Of a DNA stretch of 15,193 nt, positions 1 through 6,354 are shown in pieces. How positions within the stretch are numbered: the stretch's first letter is position 1; every line of letters begins with the position of its first letter. The position numbers and the translations under genes are program-made. Origin of the DNA: Rhodoferax sp. (lineage in GTDB: Bacteria; Pseudomonadota; Gammaproteobacteria; Burkholderiales; Burkholderiaceae_C); the NCBI GenBank assembly GCA_020048255.1, contig JAIFMR010000084.1:1-15193 (forward strand), read 5' to 3'. The notes beneath the pieces are model-generated. The model was not told the DNA's origin, did no database searches, and saw only the letters and a program-made list of their open reading frames with translations.

Positions 1-1012
1 GTGCCTGCAAAACGCGGCGCAGACCGGGGTATTCGCGCAGCATCAGCGTGTCCACCCGCGCATCCTCAAAACACTCGATGGCCAGGCGCTGCGCCGGGCT
101 GTAGTTGTCGGCAAAGATCGGTGTGCTCCAGCGCCGATGGGCTGCCATGTGCGCCAGCGCGACACGGTAGCGGTCCAGCCCTTTGATGCCATTACGTTCG
201 TCATACACATCGGGCAGGCGCATGCCGTGCGCGTCAAAGTACGGCATGGGCTGGCGCTGCGCATCAAATGTGGTGGAGTAGGGCACCAGCACATCGCCGT
301 CTTGCCACAGCGCTTTCAGGTACAAATCGAGCGCACGGGTGTGGTCCATCAGCAGTGTGCCGTGGCGCTCGCGCTGCAGCACGGCGCGGCTGTCAGCCGA
401 ACTCAGGCTGAAAAACTCGCGCTGCTGATCGGGGTGGTGACCGTAGTTGCGGATGCCGTAATTGAGCCAGTTGCTCACACCCTGCAGGCTCAGCACGTTC
501 AGCAGCAGCGGTGCTTTCTCGAAAAATATGGCCAGGCTCGGACTAGGGTAGGTTTTGTGGATACCGTGAATGGAGCCGCTGGTGCGCTCCATCAGCAACA
601 AGCACATGTCCATGTAGTGCTGCAACTGTGACTGGGTGGGCAGCCGCCGCGCGACCGCCGACAGGGTCTGTAGAAACGGCGCAATCGCTGCGCTGTTAGG
701 CGACTTGTTGATCAGTCGCACCGTGGTCATCACGGAACTCAGGGCATCTTCACCCACGGTTTGGGCTATGGGTGGCCATTCCTGCAAGAAGATCAGCGCC
801 GACTCCACGCCTCGGCCCATCTTGCCCAGAAAGCGGGCCTGGGCCAGGTAATCGTCCAGACCTTCATCACTCAGCTTGGCATGCGCCTCAGCCATACAGG
901 CTTCAAACACATCGTCGATCTGGGCAAAACTGCAGTCGAGTTGTTTGCGCCAGGCCTGTAAGCGCTCGGTGTTCAGGCCGGTGGGGCTCATGGTGTCAAC
1001 CACGGCGTTCAT
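1..1012 (-). CDS. cbbO: CbbO, RuBisCO activase partner subunit (N-terminal part, cut by window edge)
   Basis: An open frame runs without a stop from an ATG at 1012 down to the left edge, giving 337 codons of a protein that is normally roughly twice that length. The sequence resembles the CbbO/NorD family, for example IECFEDARVDTLMLREYPGL near residues 312-331. In this family the C-terminal von Willebrand factor A domain, which lies outside the window, docks on RuBisCO while the CbbQ ring supplies ATPase power to release inhibitory sugar phosphates. The start lies 5 bases after the cbbQ stop and has no clear Shine-Dalgarno sequence, so translational coupling to cbbQ is likely. A second in-frame ATG at 991 is possible. 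The identity rests mainly on the cbbM-cbbQ-cbbO order plus the NorD-like sequence. No frameshift is seen within the visible part. Confidence 0.88.
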   Translation of the reverse strand, partial: MNAVVDTMSPTGLNTERLQAWRKQLDCSFAQIDDVFEACMAEAHAKLSDEGLDDYLAQARFLGKMGRGVESALIFLQEWPPIAQTVGEDALSSVMTTVRLINKSPNSAAIAPFLQTLSAVARRLPTQSQLQHYMDMCLLLMERTSGSIHGIHKTYPSPSLAIFFEKAPLLLNVLSLQGVSNWLNYGIRNYGHHPDQQREFFSLSSADSRAVLQRERHGTLLMDHTRALDLYLKALWQDGDVLVPYSTTFDAQRQPMPYFDAHGMRLPDVYDERNGIKGLDRYRVALAHMAAHRRWSTPIFADNYSPAQRLAIECFEDARVDTLMLREYPGLRRVLQA

Positions 1013-1017
1013 GGCGG

Positions 1018-1824
1018 TTAACCAAAAACGGCGTCAACAGCGTGGTCGAGCGTGGCGCGAATGTCGGCGTCGTCGGTGATCGGACGCACCAGCGCCATGC
1101 GGCAGGCGTCCAGCGGGTTCACTTCGGCCCGGATCAGCGTGGCGGCGTACACCAGCAGGCGGGTCGAAATACCTTCATCCAAACCGTGGCCCTTGAGGGC
1201 GCGCGCCGTGGCACCAATCTTGACCAGCCGTACCGCATCAGCCATGTTGACACCGGTCTCGGTGGCGATGATGCTGGCTTCCAAATCTGCAGAGGGGTAG
1301 TCAAAATCAAAGCCGACAAAGCGCTGTTTGGTGCTTTGTTTCAGGTCTTTCATCAGGCTCTGGTAGCCGGGGTTGTAGGAGATGACCAGCTGAAAGTCCG
1401 GGTGTGCCTGGATCAGTTCGCCTTTTTTGTCCAGCGGCAACTGGCGGCGGTGGTCGGTCAGCGGGTGGATCACCACGGTGGTGTCTTGCCGGGCTTCAAC
1501 TATTTCGTCCAGGTAACAGATGGCGCCAATGCGTGCGGCGGTGGCCAGCGGGCCGTCGAGCCAACGGGTACCGTTGGCTTCCAGCAGGTAGCGGCCCACC
1601 AAATCCGAGGCGGTCATGTCCTCGTTACAAGCCACGGTGATGAGGGGTTTGCCAAGTTTAAAAGCCATGTACTCCACAAAGCGTGACTTGCCGCAGCCCG
1701 TGGGGCCTTTGACCATGACCGGCAGGCGGGCCTTGTAAGCGGCCTCGTACAGCGCCACTTCGTTGCTCTGCTGCTGGTAGAACGGTTCTTGGGTAATGGT
1801 GTATTGCTGTGCTAGGTTGGTCAT
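1018..1824 (-). CDS. cbbQ: CbbQ, MoxR-type AAA+ ATPase (RuBisCO activase motor)
   Basis: This 268-residue protein has the usual CbbQ/NirQ/NorQ length. It shows a Walker A motif GPTGCGKS at about residues 40-47, a Walker B motif ICYLDE at 102-107 and a sensor-1 type asparagine in ISYNPGY near residue 151. The family forms hexameric rings that work with CbbO to remodel RuBisCO and eject tight-binding inhibitors. The ATG at 1824 is the first start after an in-frame TAA 12 bases upstream, so the start is well bounded, although no good Shine-Dalgarno precedes it. It is followed after 5 bases by cbbO and preceded by the 538-bp gap after cbbM. NorQ/NirQ of denitrification is the main alternative, but the neighbouring cbbM decides for CbbQ. 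Confidence 0.94.
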   Translation of the reverse strand: MTNLAQQYTITQEPFYQQQSNEVALYEAAYKARLPVMVKGPTGCGKSRFVEYMAFKLGKPLITVACNEDMTASDLVGRYLLEANGTRWLDGPLATAARIGAICYLDEIVEARQDTTVVIHPLTDHRRQLPLDKKGELIQAHPDFQLVISYNPGYQSLMKDLKQSTKQRFVGFDFDYPSADLEASIIATETGVNMADAVRLVKIGATARALKGHGLDEGISTRLLVYAATLIRAEVNPLDACRMALVRPITDDADIRATLDHAVDAVFG

Positions 1825-1974
1825 GGTGGTGTCTTGTTAAGTCATTGTGGAAGACAGGGTACGGATATGGTCGTTCATTGAGCTTATCTGGTGTCAGCTG
1901 GAATGCGTATTGTGGGCTCCACTCTCATTGCTCTTGGTGGATATCAACTGCAGAGGATATTGCTGGTGTTAACC

Positions 1975-2076
1975 GCAGCGCGCATTGGGTATCCGACTCC
2001 GCGAATGTCCCCCGGTTCGGGCGGAGCCCGAACCTCCTCCTTGATTTCGCTGCGTCAGATACCCAACGCACGCTGC
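1975..2076 (-). repeat. Structured repeat element, copy 1 (conserved core, variable stems)
   Basis: The element is read on the minus strand. A 23-bp outer stem (2076-2054 with 1997-1975) includes three G-U wobbles. Next come a 3x3 internal loop, a 5-bp GCGAA/TTCGC stem (2050-2046 with 2005-2001), an asymmetric loop of 12 and 9 nt, and a perfect 8-bp hairpin with a TCC loop (2033-2015). The core flanks AGCGAAATCAAGGAGGAG (2051-2034) and CGGGGGACATTCGC (2014-2001) are identical to those of the copy at 2124-2231. The inner hairpin, GTTCGGGC with GCCCGAAC, is unrelated to the one in the other copy. The structure is read directly from the sequence by hand pairing. I do not recognise the family. 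Confidence 0.85.
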
Positions 2077-2123
2077 TTGACAGTGTTGATTTGTATCCCA
2101 GAACCTAACCCCAAGATGTCTCG

Positions 2124-2231
2124 GGCATGTTGTGATGGGTTGTCCTGCAGAGCGAAATCAAGGAGGAGAAAGTGGCCACAGGCCACTTTCGGGGGACATT
2201 CGCGGCGCAGGGCAACCCGTCGCAACGTGCC
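2124..2231 (+). repeat. Structured repeat element, copy 2 (inverted relative to copy 1)
   Basis: The element is read on the plus strand. A 25-bp outer stem (2124-2148 with 2207-2231) has four G-U wobbles and no other mismatch. It is followed by a 3x3 loop, GCGAA/TTCGC (2152-2156 with 2199-2203), loops of 12 and 9 nt, and a perfect 9-bp hairpin AAAGTGGCC/GGCCACTTT with an ACA loop (2169-2189). The loop and core lengths match copy 1 exactly, although the outer and inner stem sequences differ. The element lies antisense to the cbbM transcript. Candidate explanations are a REP/BIME-like element, a non-autonomous transposon or a structured RNA. Confidence 0.85.
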
Positions 2232-2272
2232 AACCATACAGGCTGCCATTGGCAACCCAGTCGATGCAAGCC

Positions 2273-2315
2273 AAAAAAGCAGCGCGGGGTAGCCTGTCGC
2301 AACAAACTACCCCGC
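2273..2315 (-). terminator. Likely intrinsic terminator or attenuator after cbbM
   Basis: In the cbbM direction a perfect 9-bp stem GCGGGGTAG/CTACCCCGC (2315-2307 with 2292-2284, 14-nt loop) is followed five bases later by six T residues (2278-2273). It begins about 48 bases past the cbbM stop. The loop is large and the T-run is slightly displaced, so read-through into cbbQO is plausible. Such a site would give much more cbbM message than activase message. Confidence 0.55.
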
Positions 2316-2362
2316 AGTTGCATTTTCAGTAATGCTCCGAGATGTCGCTTGACGCGCTGTGC

Positions 2363-3745
2363 TTACTTATGCACACCCAACTTTTCGCGCCAGCCTGGGA
2401 ACAACTTGTCAGCGTCACCTGGGAACGACTCGAAGGCGCGGGCAAACTCTTTGTGCTCTTTGGCAAACTCGATCGGGTCTGCACCTGATTTCCAGCACTC
2501 ATACGACTGACGCAGAGAAATCGCGCCTGCTGCCGGCGAGTCAATGTGACCGTAAGAGCCACCACCCGAGGTGTTGATCACGTTGCCGTGACCCAGGTTC
2601 TGGAAGAAGCCTGGCAGACGCAGCGCGTTCATGCCGCCGGAGATGATCGGTGTCGTGGGCTTCATGCCGTACCATTTCTGGAAGTAGACCGGGCCTTGGC
2701 ACTCGTCACGCTCAATCATGTAAGCGATCTGGCGGTCGTCGTGCTCGCCTTCCATCTTGCCGTAGCCCATGGTGCCGACGTGGATACCGGAAGCTCCTTG
2801 CAGACGGGAGATCTTGGCCAGCACAAACGCGGTGTAGCCGCGCTTGGCGCTAGGCGACGTGATCATGCCGTGGCCGGCGCGGTGGTAGTGCAGATACTGG
2901 TTAGGGTACTGACGACGTGCGGTGGTGATCATGCCCGGGCCGCCAACAAAACCGTCGACCAAGAAAGCCACCTTGTCGGCATCCGGGCCGAAGGATTCCA
3001 GAATGAAGTCGGCGCGAGCACACATTTCATAGTGGTCGTCGGCCGTGATGTTGGCCGAGAACAGCTTGGCTTGACCGGTTTCGTCCTGGGCGCGTTTCAT
3101 AGCGTCATAGACCAACGGGTACACCTTCTTGGCCGGGCAAAACACCTGGTTGCCTTGGGGCTCGTCGTTCTTGATGAAGTCACCACCCAACCAGAACTGA
3201 TAAGCAGCGGCAGCAAACGGCTCAGGGCGCAGACCCAGCTTGGGCTTGATGATGGTGCCGGAAATGTAGCCACCGTCTTTGACCGGACGACCCAGCATGC
3301 GCCACATGTCGGTGATGTCTTTGGATGGGCCGTCAAACAGCTGGATGGCACGCTCTGGAAAATAGATGTCGTGAATCTTGCCGTGCTCAATGTCGCCCAT
3401 GCCTTGGTTGTTACCAATGATCAGCGTCAGGACCGAAACCATCATCATGCGGCCATCGGTCAAGTTGCGGTCAAACAGGTCCATCGGGTACGCAATGCGC
3501 ATGTCTTCGGTGGCTTCGTCGATGTAGTACACCAGCGCGTCAAGTCCGCGGGTGAAATCGTCGGTGGTGGAAACTTCAACGTTGGTGCCGGTGGATGACT
3601 CGGCTGCGAAGTGTGCGGCGCATGCCAAGTAGGTGCCAAAACCGGGTTTTGGCTTCATCTTGTAAGCGACGAGAATGTGTTTGCCACCGGCGATAAGGTC
3701 TTCTTCCTTGAGGCTCAGGTCAGCGTAGCGATTCGATTGATCCAT
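2363..3745 (-). CDS. cbbM: Form II ribulose-1,5-bisphosphate carboxylase/oxygenase large subunit
   Basis: The 460-residue protein is close in length and sequence to Rhodospirillum rubrum CbbM, beginning MDQSNRYADLSLKEEDLIAG. It fixes CO2 onto ribulose-1,5-bisphosphate, giving two 3-phosphoglycerates, and works as a dimer or oligomer of large subunits without a small subunit; none is encoded here. Visible active-site parts are TIIKPKLGLRP with the catalytic lysine at about 167, and GGDFIKNDEP with the carbamylated lysine at about 192 and metal ligands D194 and E195. The start is supported by AGGAGA seven bases ahead of the ATG. It is transcribed away from the ParA-like gene and is followed by a likely terminator and then cbbQ and cbbO. 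No form I genes or carboxysome shell genes appear in the window. Confidence 0.99.
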   Translation of the reverse strand: MDQSNRYADLSLKEEDLIAGGKHILVAYKMKPKPGFGTYLACAAHFAAESSTGTNVEVSTTDDFTRGLDALVYYIDEATEDMRIAYPMDLFDRNLTDGRMMMVSVLTLIIGNNQGMGDIEHGKIHDIYFPERAIQLFDGPSKDITDMWRMLGRPVKDGGYISGTIIKPKLGLRPEPFAAAAYQFWLGGDFIKNDEPQGNQVFCPAKKVYPLVYDAMKRAQDETGQAKLFSANITADDHYEMCARADFILESFGPDADKVAFLVDGFVGGPGMITTARRQYPNQYLHYHRAGHGMITSPSAKRGYTAFVLAKISRLQGASGIHVGTMGYGKMEGEHDDRQIAYMIERDECQGPVYFQKWYGMKPTTPIISGGMNALRLPGFFQNLGHGNVINTSGGGSYGHIDSPAAGAISLRQSYECWKSGADPIEFAKEHKEFARAFESFPGDADKLFPGWREKLGVHK

Positions 3746-3787
3746 GGGTTAATCTCCTGTTGGTGCTTCGGGTTGGTGATGGGCTGA

Positions 3788-3793
3788 ACTATA
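3788..3793 (-). promoter_or_regulatory. Candidate -10 element of the cbbM promoter
   Basis: On the minus strand this reads TATAGT, which would start transcription near 3781 and leave a leader of about 36 nt before cbbM. No good -35 box stands at the standard distance, as expected for an activator-dependent CbbR promoter. The call is inferred from position and sequence only. Confidence 0.4.
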
Positions 3794-3807
3794 GACACGC
3801 TTATTCA

Positions 3808-3820
3808 TCATGAAAATTCA
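3808..3820. promoter_or_regulatory. Candidate CbbR activation half-site (TNA-N7-TNA) before cbbM
   Basis: TCATGAAAATTCA fits the TNA-N7-TNA pattern described for CbbR sites, on both strands. It lies about 27-39 bases upstream of the predicted cbbM transcription start, where the activation site of a LysR regulator overlaps the -35 region. The sequence around it is AT-rich, so a chance match is possible. Confidence 0.35.
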
Positions 3821-3837
3821 AATAAATTAACAATCAA

Positions 3838-3854
3838 ATTAGTTTTAACTGATG
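3838..3854. promoter_or_regulatory. Candidate CbbR recognition site upstream of cbbM
   Basis: ATTAGTTTTAACTGATG matches 14 of 17 positions of ATCAGACTTAACTGATG in the cbbR-cbbY control region (6357-6373). It lies about 57-73 bases upstream of the predicted cbbM start, which is where LysR regulators usually place their recognition site. Because cbbM and the ParA-like gene diverge here, the site could affect both. Confidence 0.5.
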
Positions 3855-3951
3855 GGTTGGCGTTCTTGGCAGTTTGTTGCACAGCCGCAAAGTCACGGAC
3901 AATATCTGCTCTGTCCATGCGGATCCACCAGTGCGTTAAAGGAGTTGTTTC

Positions 3952-4722
3952 ATGCCTATCGTTGTGTTCAACCAAAAGGGGGGGGTTGGCAAGTCCACCA
4001 TCACCTGCAACCTGGCAGCCATCAGCGCCAGCCAGGGTTTGCGCACGTTGGTGATTGACCTGGACCCGCAAGGCAACTCCACCAGTTATCTTCTGGGCGG
4101 CACGGGAAGTGACGATCAGCCCACTGTGGCCGGCTTTTTTGAGCACTCTTTGAGCTATAGTTTTCGAAGCGTTGAGCCCACTGAATTCGTAATCCAGACG
4201 CCTTTTGAGAACCTGGACTTGATGCCGTCCAGCCCGACGCTCCACGAACTGCAGGTCAAGCTGGAATCGCGCCAGAAGATCTACAAGCTGCGTGAAGCCC
4301 TGGTGCAGTTGGGCGAAACCTATGACCGGATTTACATTGACACGCCACCGGCACTGAACTTCTTTACCCGTGCGGCATTGATCGGTGCCACTGGCTGTTT
4401 GATTCCGTTTGACTGTGACAGTTTTTCACGCCAGGCGCTGTATTCGCTGCTCGACAACGTGCAGGAAATCCGGGCCGACCACAACCCAGACTTGCAAATT
4501 GATGGCATTGTGGTCAACCAGTTTCAGTCCCGCGCCAACTTGCCACAACGCATGGTGGCCGAGTTGATTGCCGAAGGCTTGCCGGTGCTGCAACCATATT
4601 TGCCCTCGTCCGTCAAAATTCGGGAGTCTCATGAGCAGTCTTTGCCCATGATTCACCTTGACCCCAGCCACAAGATCACGCTGGCGCTGATCGAGCTGCA
4701 CGACGGTTTGCGGGCGACTTAG
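3952..4722 (+). CDS. Orphan ParA/MinD-type ATPase divergent from cbbM
   Basis: This 256-residue protein has a ParA fold signature. The deviant Walker A is QKGGVGKST at residues 8-16, with the signature lysine K9 and catalytic K14. The Walker A' motif is DLDPQGN at about 36-42, and the Walker B region YIDTPP is at 128-133. Family members position plasmids, chromosomes, carboxysomes (McdA), chemoreceptor arrays or other cargo by binding the nucleoid, usually with a partner protein. No ParB, parS cluster or carboxysome gene is visible, so the cargo is unknown. The start has a strong AAAGGAG seven bases upstream. It diverges from cbbM across a 206-bp region that holds a CbbR-like site, and converges with a small gene 7 bases past its stop. 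Being a lone chromosomal-type ParA, it may serve RuBisCO or storage-granule placement, but that is speculation. Confidence 0.9.
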   Translation: MPIVVFNQKGGVGKSTITCNLAAISASQGLRTLVIDLDPQGNSTSYLLGGTGSDDQPTVAGFFEHSLSYSFRSVEPTEFVIQTPFENLDLMPSSPTLHELQVKLESRQKIYKLREALVQLGETYDRIYIDTPPALNFFTRAALIGATGCLIPFDCDSFSRQALYSLLDNVQEIRADHNPDLQIDGIVVNQFQSRANLPQRMVAELIAEGLPVLQPYLPSSVKIRESHEQSLPMIHLDPSHKITLALIELHDGLRAT

Positions 4723-4740
4723 CCCGGGTTCAGACCCGGC
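4722..4740. terminator. Small hairpin between convergent genes
   Basis: GCCCGGGTTCAGACCCGGC forms an imperfect stem over the stop codons of the ParA-like gene and the convergent small gene. It has no T-run, so a role in bidirectional termination is only possible. Confidence 0.25.
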
Positions 4741-4924
4741 GTGCCCAGGGACCGAGGGTGAGGCGTTCCATGACGCTCAGTTCGCGGGCAAATTGGGCGG
4801 ACTTCAGCAGCGAGTTTTCGATGAAACCCAAACGTACGGCGCGGGCGTAGTTGACTTGGGCCAAATCAAAAGGCAGGCTGAGGATCCGGGCGGCAGTATG
4901 GCCGAGGGTGTTGGTGATGGACAT
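4730..4924 (-). CDS. Small conserved-looking hypothetical protein, 64 aa
   Basis: I do not recognise this protein. The ATG at 4924 is chosen because AGGAGGA, an almost ideal ribosome site, stands six bases upstream; an upstream TTG start at 4954 would ignore it. The product is 64 residues, basic, without a signal peptide, and begins MSITNTLGHTAARILSLPFD. The middle is rich in alternating hydrophobic and charged residues that suggest one or two short amphipathic helices. It lies 3' of the 91-aa gene on the same strand and converges with the ParA-like gene. The strong ribosome site argues that it is expressed. A helper for the ParA-like protein is conceivable, but nothing in the sequence shows it. 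Confidence 0.6.
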   Translation of the reverse strand: MSITNTLGHTAARILSLPFDLAQVNYARAVRLGFIENSLLKSAQFARELSVMERLTLGPWARRV

Positions 4925-5035
4925 CGTGAGTCCTCCTGGGTGTTGCAGGTCCAAGCTGGGGTGGTGCTTGCCTGGCGTTGACGGGTAGCAGGGTTGTCGT
5001 AGGGGTGGATGTGTAACGCCTGCGGCGGTGGGTGG

Positions 5036-5311
5036 TTAATCGGCGCTGGCGGCCAACTCGTGCCGCGTCGCCGCAGCGTACAAATCCTGGGCGTGGCGCG
5101 GGTCAGCACGGTAAAGCGTGTCGGCATAGGCGCGCAGCTTGTCGGCTTGCTGGCGCGCGGTCTTGACAGGGCAGGGCGGCTGGCCTTGTGTCAGGGTTTT
5201 CCAAAGCGCCCACATCAGGCGGCGTGTGGCCTGGACTAGCTCGCCCAAGGCGATGGAAACGTTTTGAGCTTCTTGGGTCAATGTGGCGGAGTGCACTGCA
5301 GTGTGAGTCAT
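5036..5311 (-). CDS. Small hypothetical protein, 91 aa, helical
   Basis: The function is unknown. The ATG at 5311 is preferred over the TTG at 5326 because AAGGA lies eight bases before it and overlaps the longer frame. The protein looks all-helical. An N-terminal half at about residues 10-40 is followed by a proline-containing linker (GQPPCP) and a charged C-terminal helix including LRAYADTLYRADPRHAQDLY. The D-P-R-x-A-x-D-L-x-A-A-A-x-R-H-E pattern is one I associate with small hypothetical proteins of Burkholderiales, from memory only. It has its own likely promoter and a palindromic operator in the 111-bp gap after cbbR. It is followed by the 64-aa gene on the same strand after a further 111 bp. 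Confidence 0.65.
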   Translation of the reverse strand: MTHTAVHSATLTQEAQNVSIALGELVQATRRLMWALWKTLTQGQPPCPVKTARQQADKLRAYADTLYRADPRHAQDLYAAATRHELAASAD

Positions 5312-5346
5312 GATCAGATCCTTCAAAAGAAGTAATGTTGCAGTGC

Positions 5347-5364
5347 AGTATAGGGTAAACCCTA
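5347..5364 (-). promoter_or_regulatory. Palindromic operator with -10 box ahead of the 91-aa gene
   Basis: A perfect palindrome-with-spacer TAGGGTAAACCCTA (5351-5364) directly abuts TATACT (minus strand, 5352-5347), a good -10 match. A TTGCAGTGCAG motif at 5338-5348 overlaps the -10 box, upstream of the ribosome site. The arrangement suggests a regulator site in the promoter spacer. No strong -35 box is evident. Confidence 0.45.
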
Positions 5365-5422
5365 ATAAATAGACGATTTGTCAGGGTTTTGTAAAAACTG
5401 TGGCTGTGTAACGACAGGCGTT

Positions 5423-6334
5423 TTAGCTCCAGGTGTCCATCAAGGCCCCGCCTTGTTCGATCAAAAAGCTCTTGAACGCTTTGGCGGCAGGGGAGAGTTT
5501 TTTGCCGCTCAGGTGGGTGACATACCAGTGGTTGATCTGCGGCAGTCCTTGTACATCCAGCAGGGCAATGTGACCGCTGGCCAGTTCATGGCGAATCGTG
5601 CGCATGGACAAAAAACTCAAGCCCATACCCGCCATCACCGCTTGTTTGATGGTTTCATTGCTGGGCATTTCCATCTCGACCTTGAGCAGGGTGTGTTGGT
5701 CTTCGAACAGGCGTTGCATGGCCGCACGCGTACCCGAGCCCTCTTCACGCACCACAAACTTGTAGTCGGCCAGCGCTTCAAAGGCCAGATTTTTACGTCG
5801 CGCCAGCGGGTGGTCGGGCGGCGCCACCATGACCAAGGGGTTGGTTGCAAACGGTGTGGCCTCGCAATCCAGGTGGCTGGGTGCGCGGCCCATGACCACC
5901 AGGTCGGCATCAAAGCGTTCCAGCAAGCCCAGCACGTTTTCGCGGTTGTCAATCTTGAGCTGCACGTTGATGCCGGTATGTAACTTGCCAAAACGCACCA
6001 GCAACATCGGGATGAAGTATTTAGAGGTGCTGACCACGGCCAGATCGATGCGGCCTTTTTTGAGGCCGACATGCTCGGCCATCAGAGCCTCCAGGTCCTT
6101 GAACTGCCCCATGGCGTTGGTGGCATACTTTAAAAAAGCTTCGCCAGCTGCAGTAATCTGGATATTGCGGCCTTTGGGCTCCACCAGTGCCAGCCCGAAA
6201 GCATCTTCAAGCTGGCGAATTTGCATGGACACTGCGGGCTGCGTCACAAACAGGCGTTCTGCTGCTTTGGACACCGAACCCTGGCGGGCGACTTCCATAA
6301 AGGTTTGAACTTGCTTGAAGGTATAGGGGCGCAT
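5423..6334 (-). CDS. cbbR: CbbR, LysR-type transcriptional regulator of CBB genes
   Basis: The ATG at 6334 gives 303 residues starting MRPYTFKQVQTFMEVARQGS. It has AGGAG five bases upstream, whereas the ATG at 6358 has no ribosome site. Residues about 4-62 form the LysR winged helix-turn-helix (SVSKAAERLFVTQPAVSMQI), and the rest is the periplasmic-binding-like effector domain. CbbR proteins activate cbb operons in response to metabolites such as RuBP and NADPH. The gene diverges from cbbY, the standard place for a LysR regulator to autoregulate and drive the operon, and palindromic site candidates lie in the gap. A general LysR regulator cannot be excluded from sequence alone, but the location makes CbbR very likely. 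Confidence 0.93.
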   Translation of the reverse strand: MRPYTFKQVQTFMEVARQGSVSKAAERLFVTQPAVSMQIRQLEDAFGLALVEPKGRNIQITAAGEAFLKYATNAMGQFKDLEALMAEHVGLKKGRIDLAVVSTSKYFIPMLLVRFGKLHTGINVQLKIDNRENVLGLLERFDADLVVMGRAPSHLDCEATPFATNPLVMVAPPDHPLARRKNLAFEALADYKFVVREEGSGTRAAMQRLFEDQHTLLKVEMEMPSNETIKQAVMAGMGLSFLSMRTIRHELASGHIALLDVQGLPQINHWYVTHLSGKKLSPAAKAFKSFLIEQGGALMDTWS

Positions 6335-6354
6335 CAGGTCTCCTGTGGCTTTGT

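Larger units (their letters stand above)
1825..2362. other. cbbM-cbbQ intergenic region with two structured repeats
   Basis: This 538-bp stretch has no convincing gene. Read in the cbbM direction it contains, in order, a hairpin plus T-run at 2315-2273, a structured repeat lying antisense at 2231-2124, a 47-bp spacer, a second structured repeat lying sense at 2076-1975, and about 150 bp without recognisable structure before cbbQ. cbbM and cbbQ are usually closely spaced, so the region may have been lengthened by repeat insertion. I could not identify a convincing promoter for cbbQO here. Confidence 0.7.

Noticed and set aside
137..631. Long plus-strand open frame opposite cbbO
   Set aside because: It is a mirror of the cbbO coding strand in GC-rich DNA; the minus-strand frame gives a recognisable CbbO-like protein.
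1975..2231. CRISPR array or integron attC sites as explanation for the repeats
   Set aside because: There are only two copies, in opposite orientation, with large internal structure; spacers of regular size and the attC GTTRRRY boxes are lacking.
1891..2292. 133-codon plus-strand frame in the cbbM-cbbQ gap
   Set aside because: It starts at GTG without a ribosome site and runs through both structured repeats, whose palindromes explain its sequence.
2546..3598. 350-codon plus-strand open frame opposite cbbM
   Set aside because: It lies entirely antisense to a clear RuBisCO gene and its protein has no recognisable motif; such frames are common opposite GC-rich genes.
3808..4245. 145-codon minus-strand frame over the cbbM promoter region and start of the ParA-like gene
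   Set aside because: It covers the predicted control sites and the antisense strand of a clear ParA gene, and no motif is visible.
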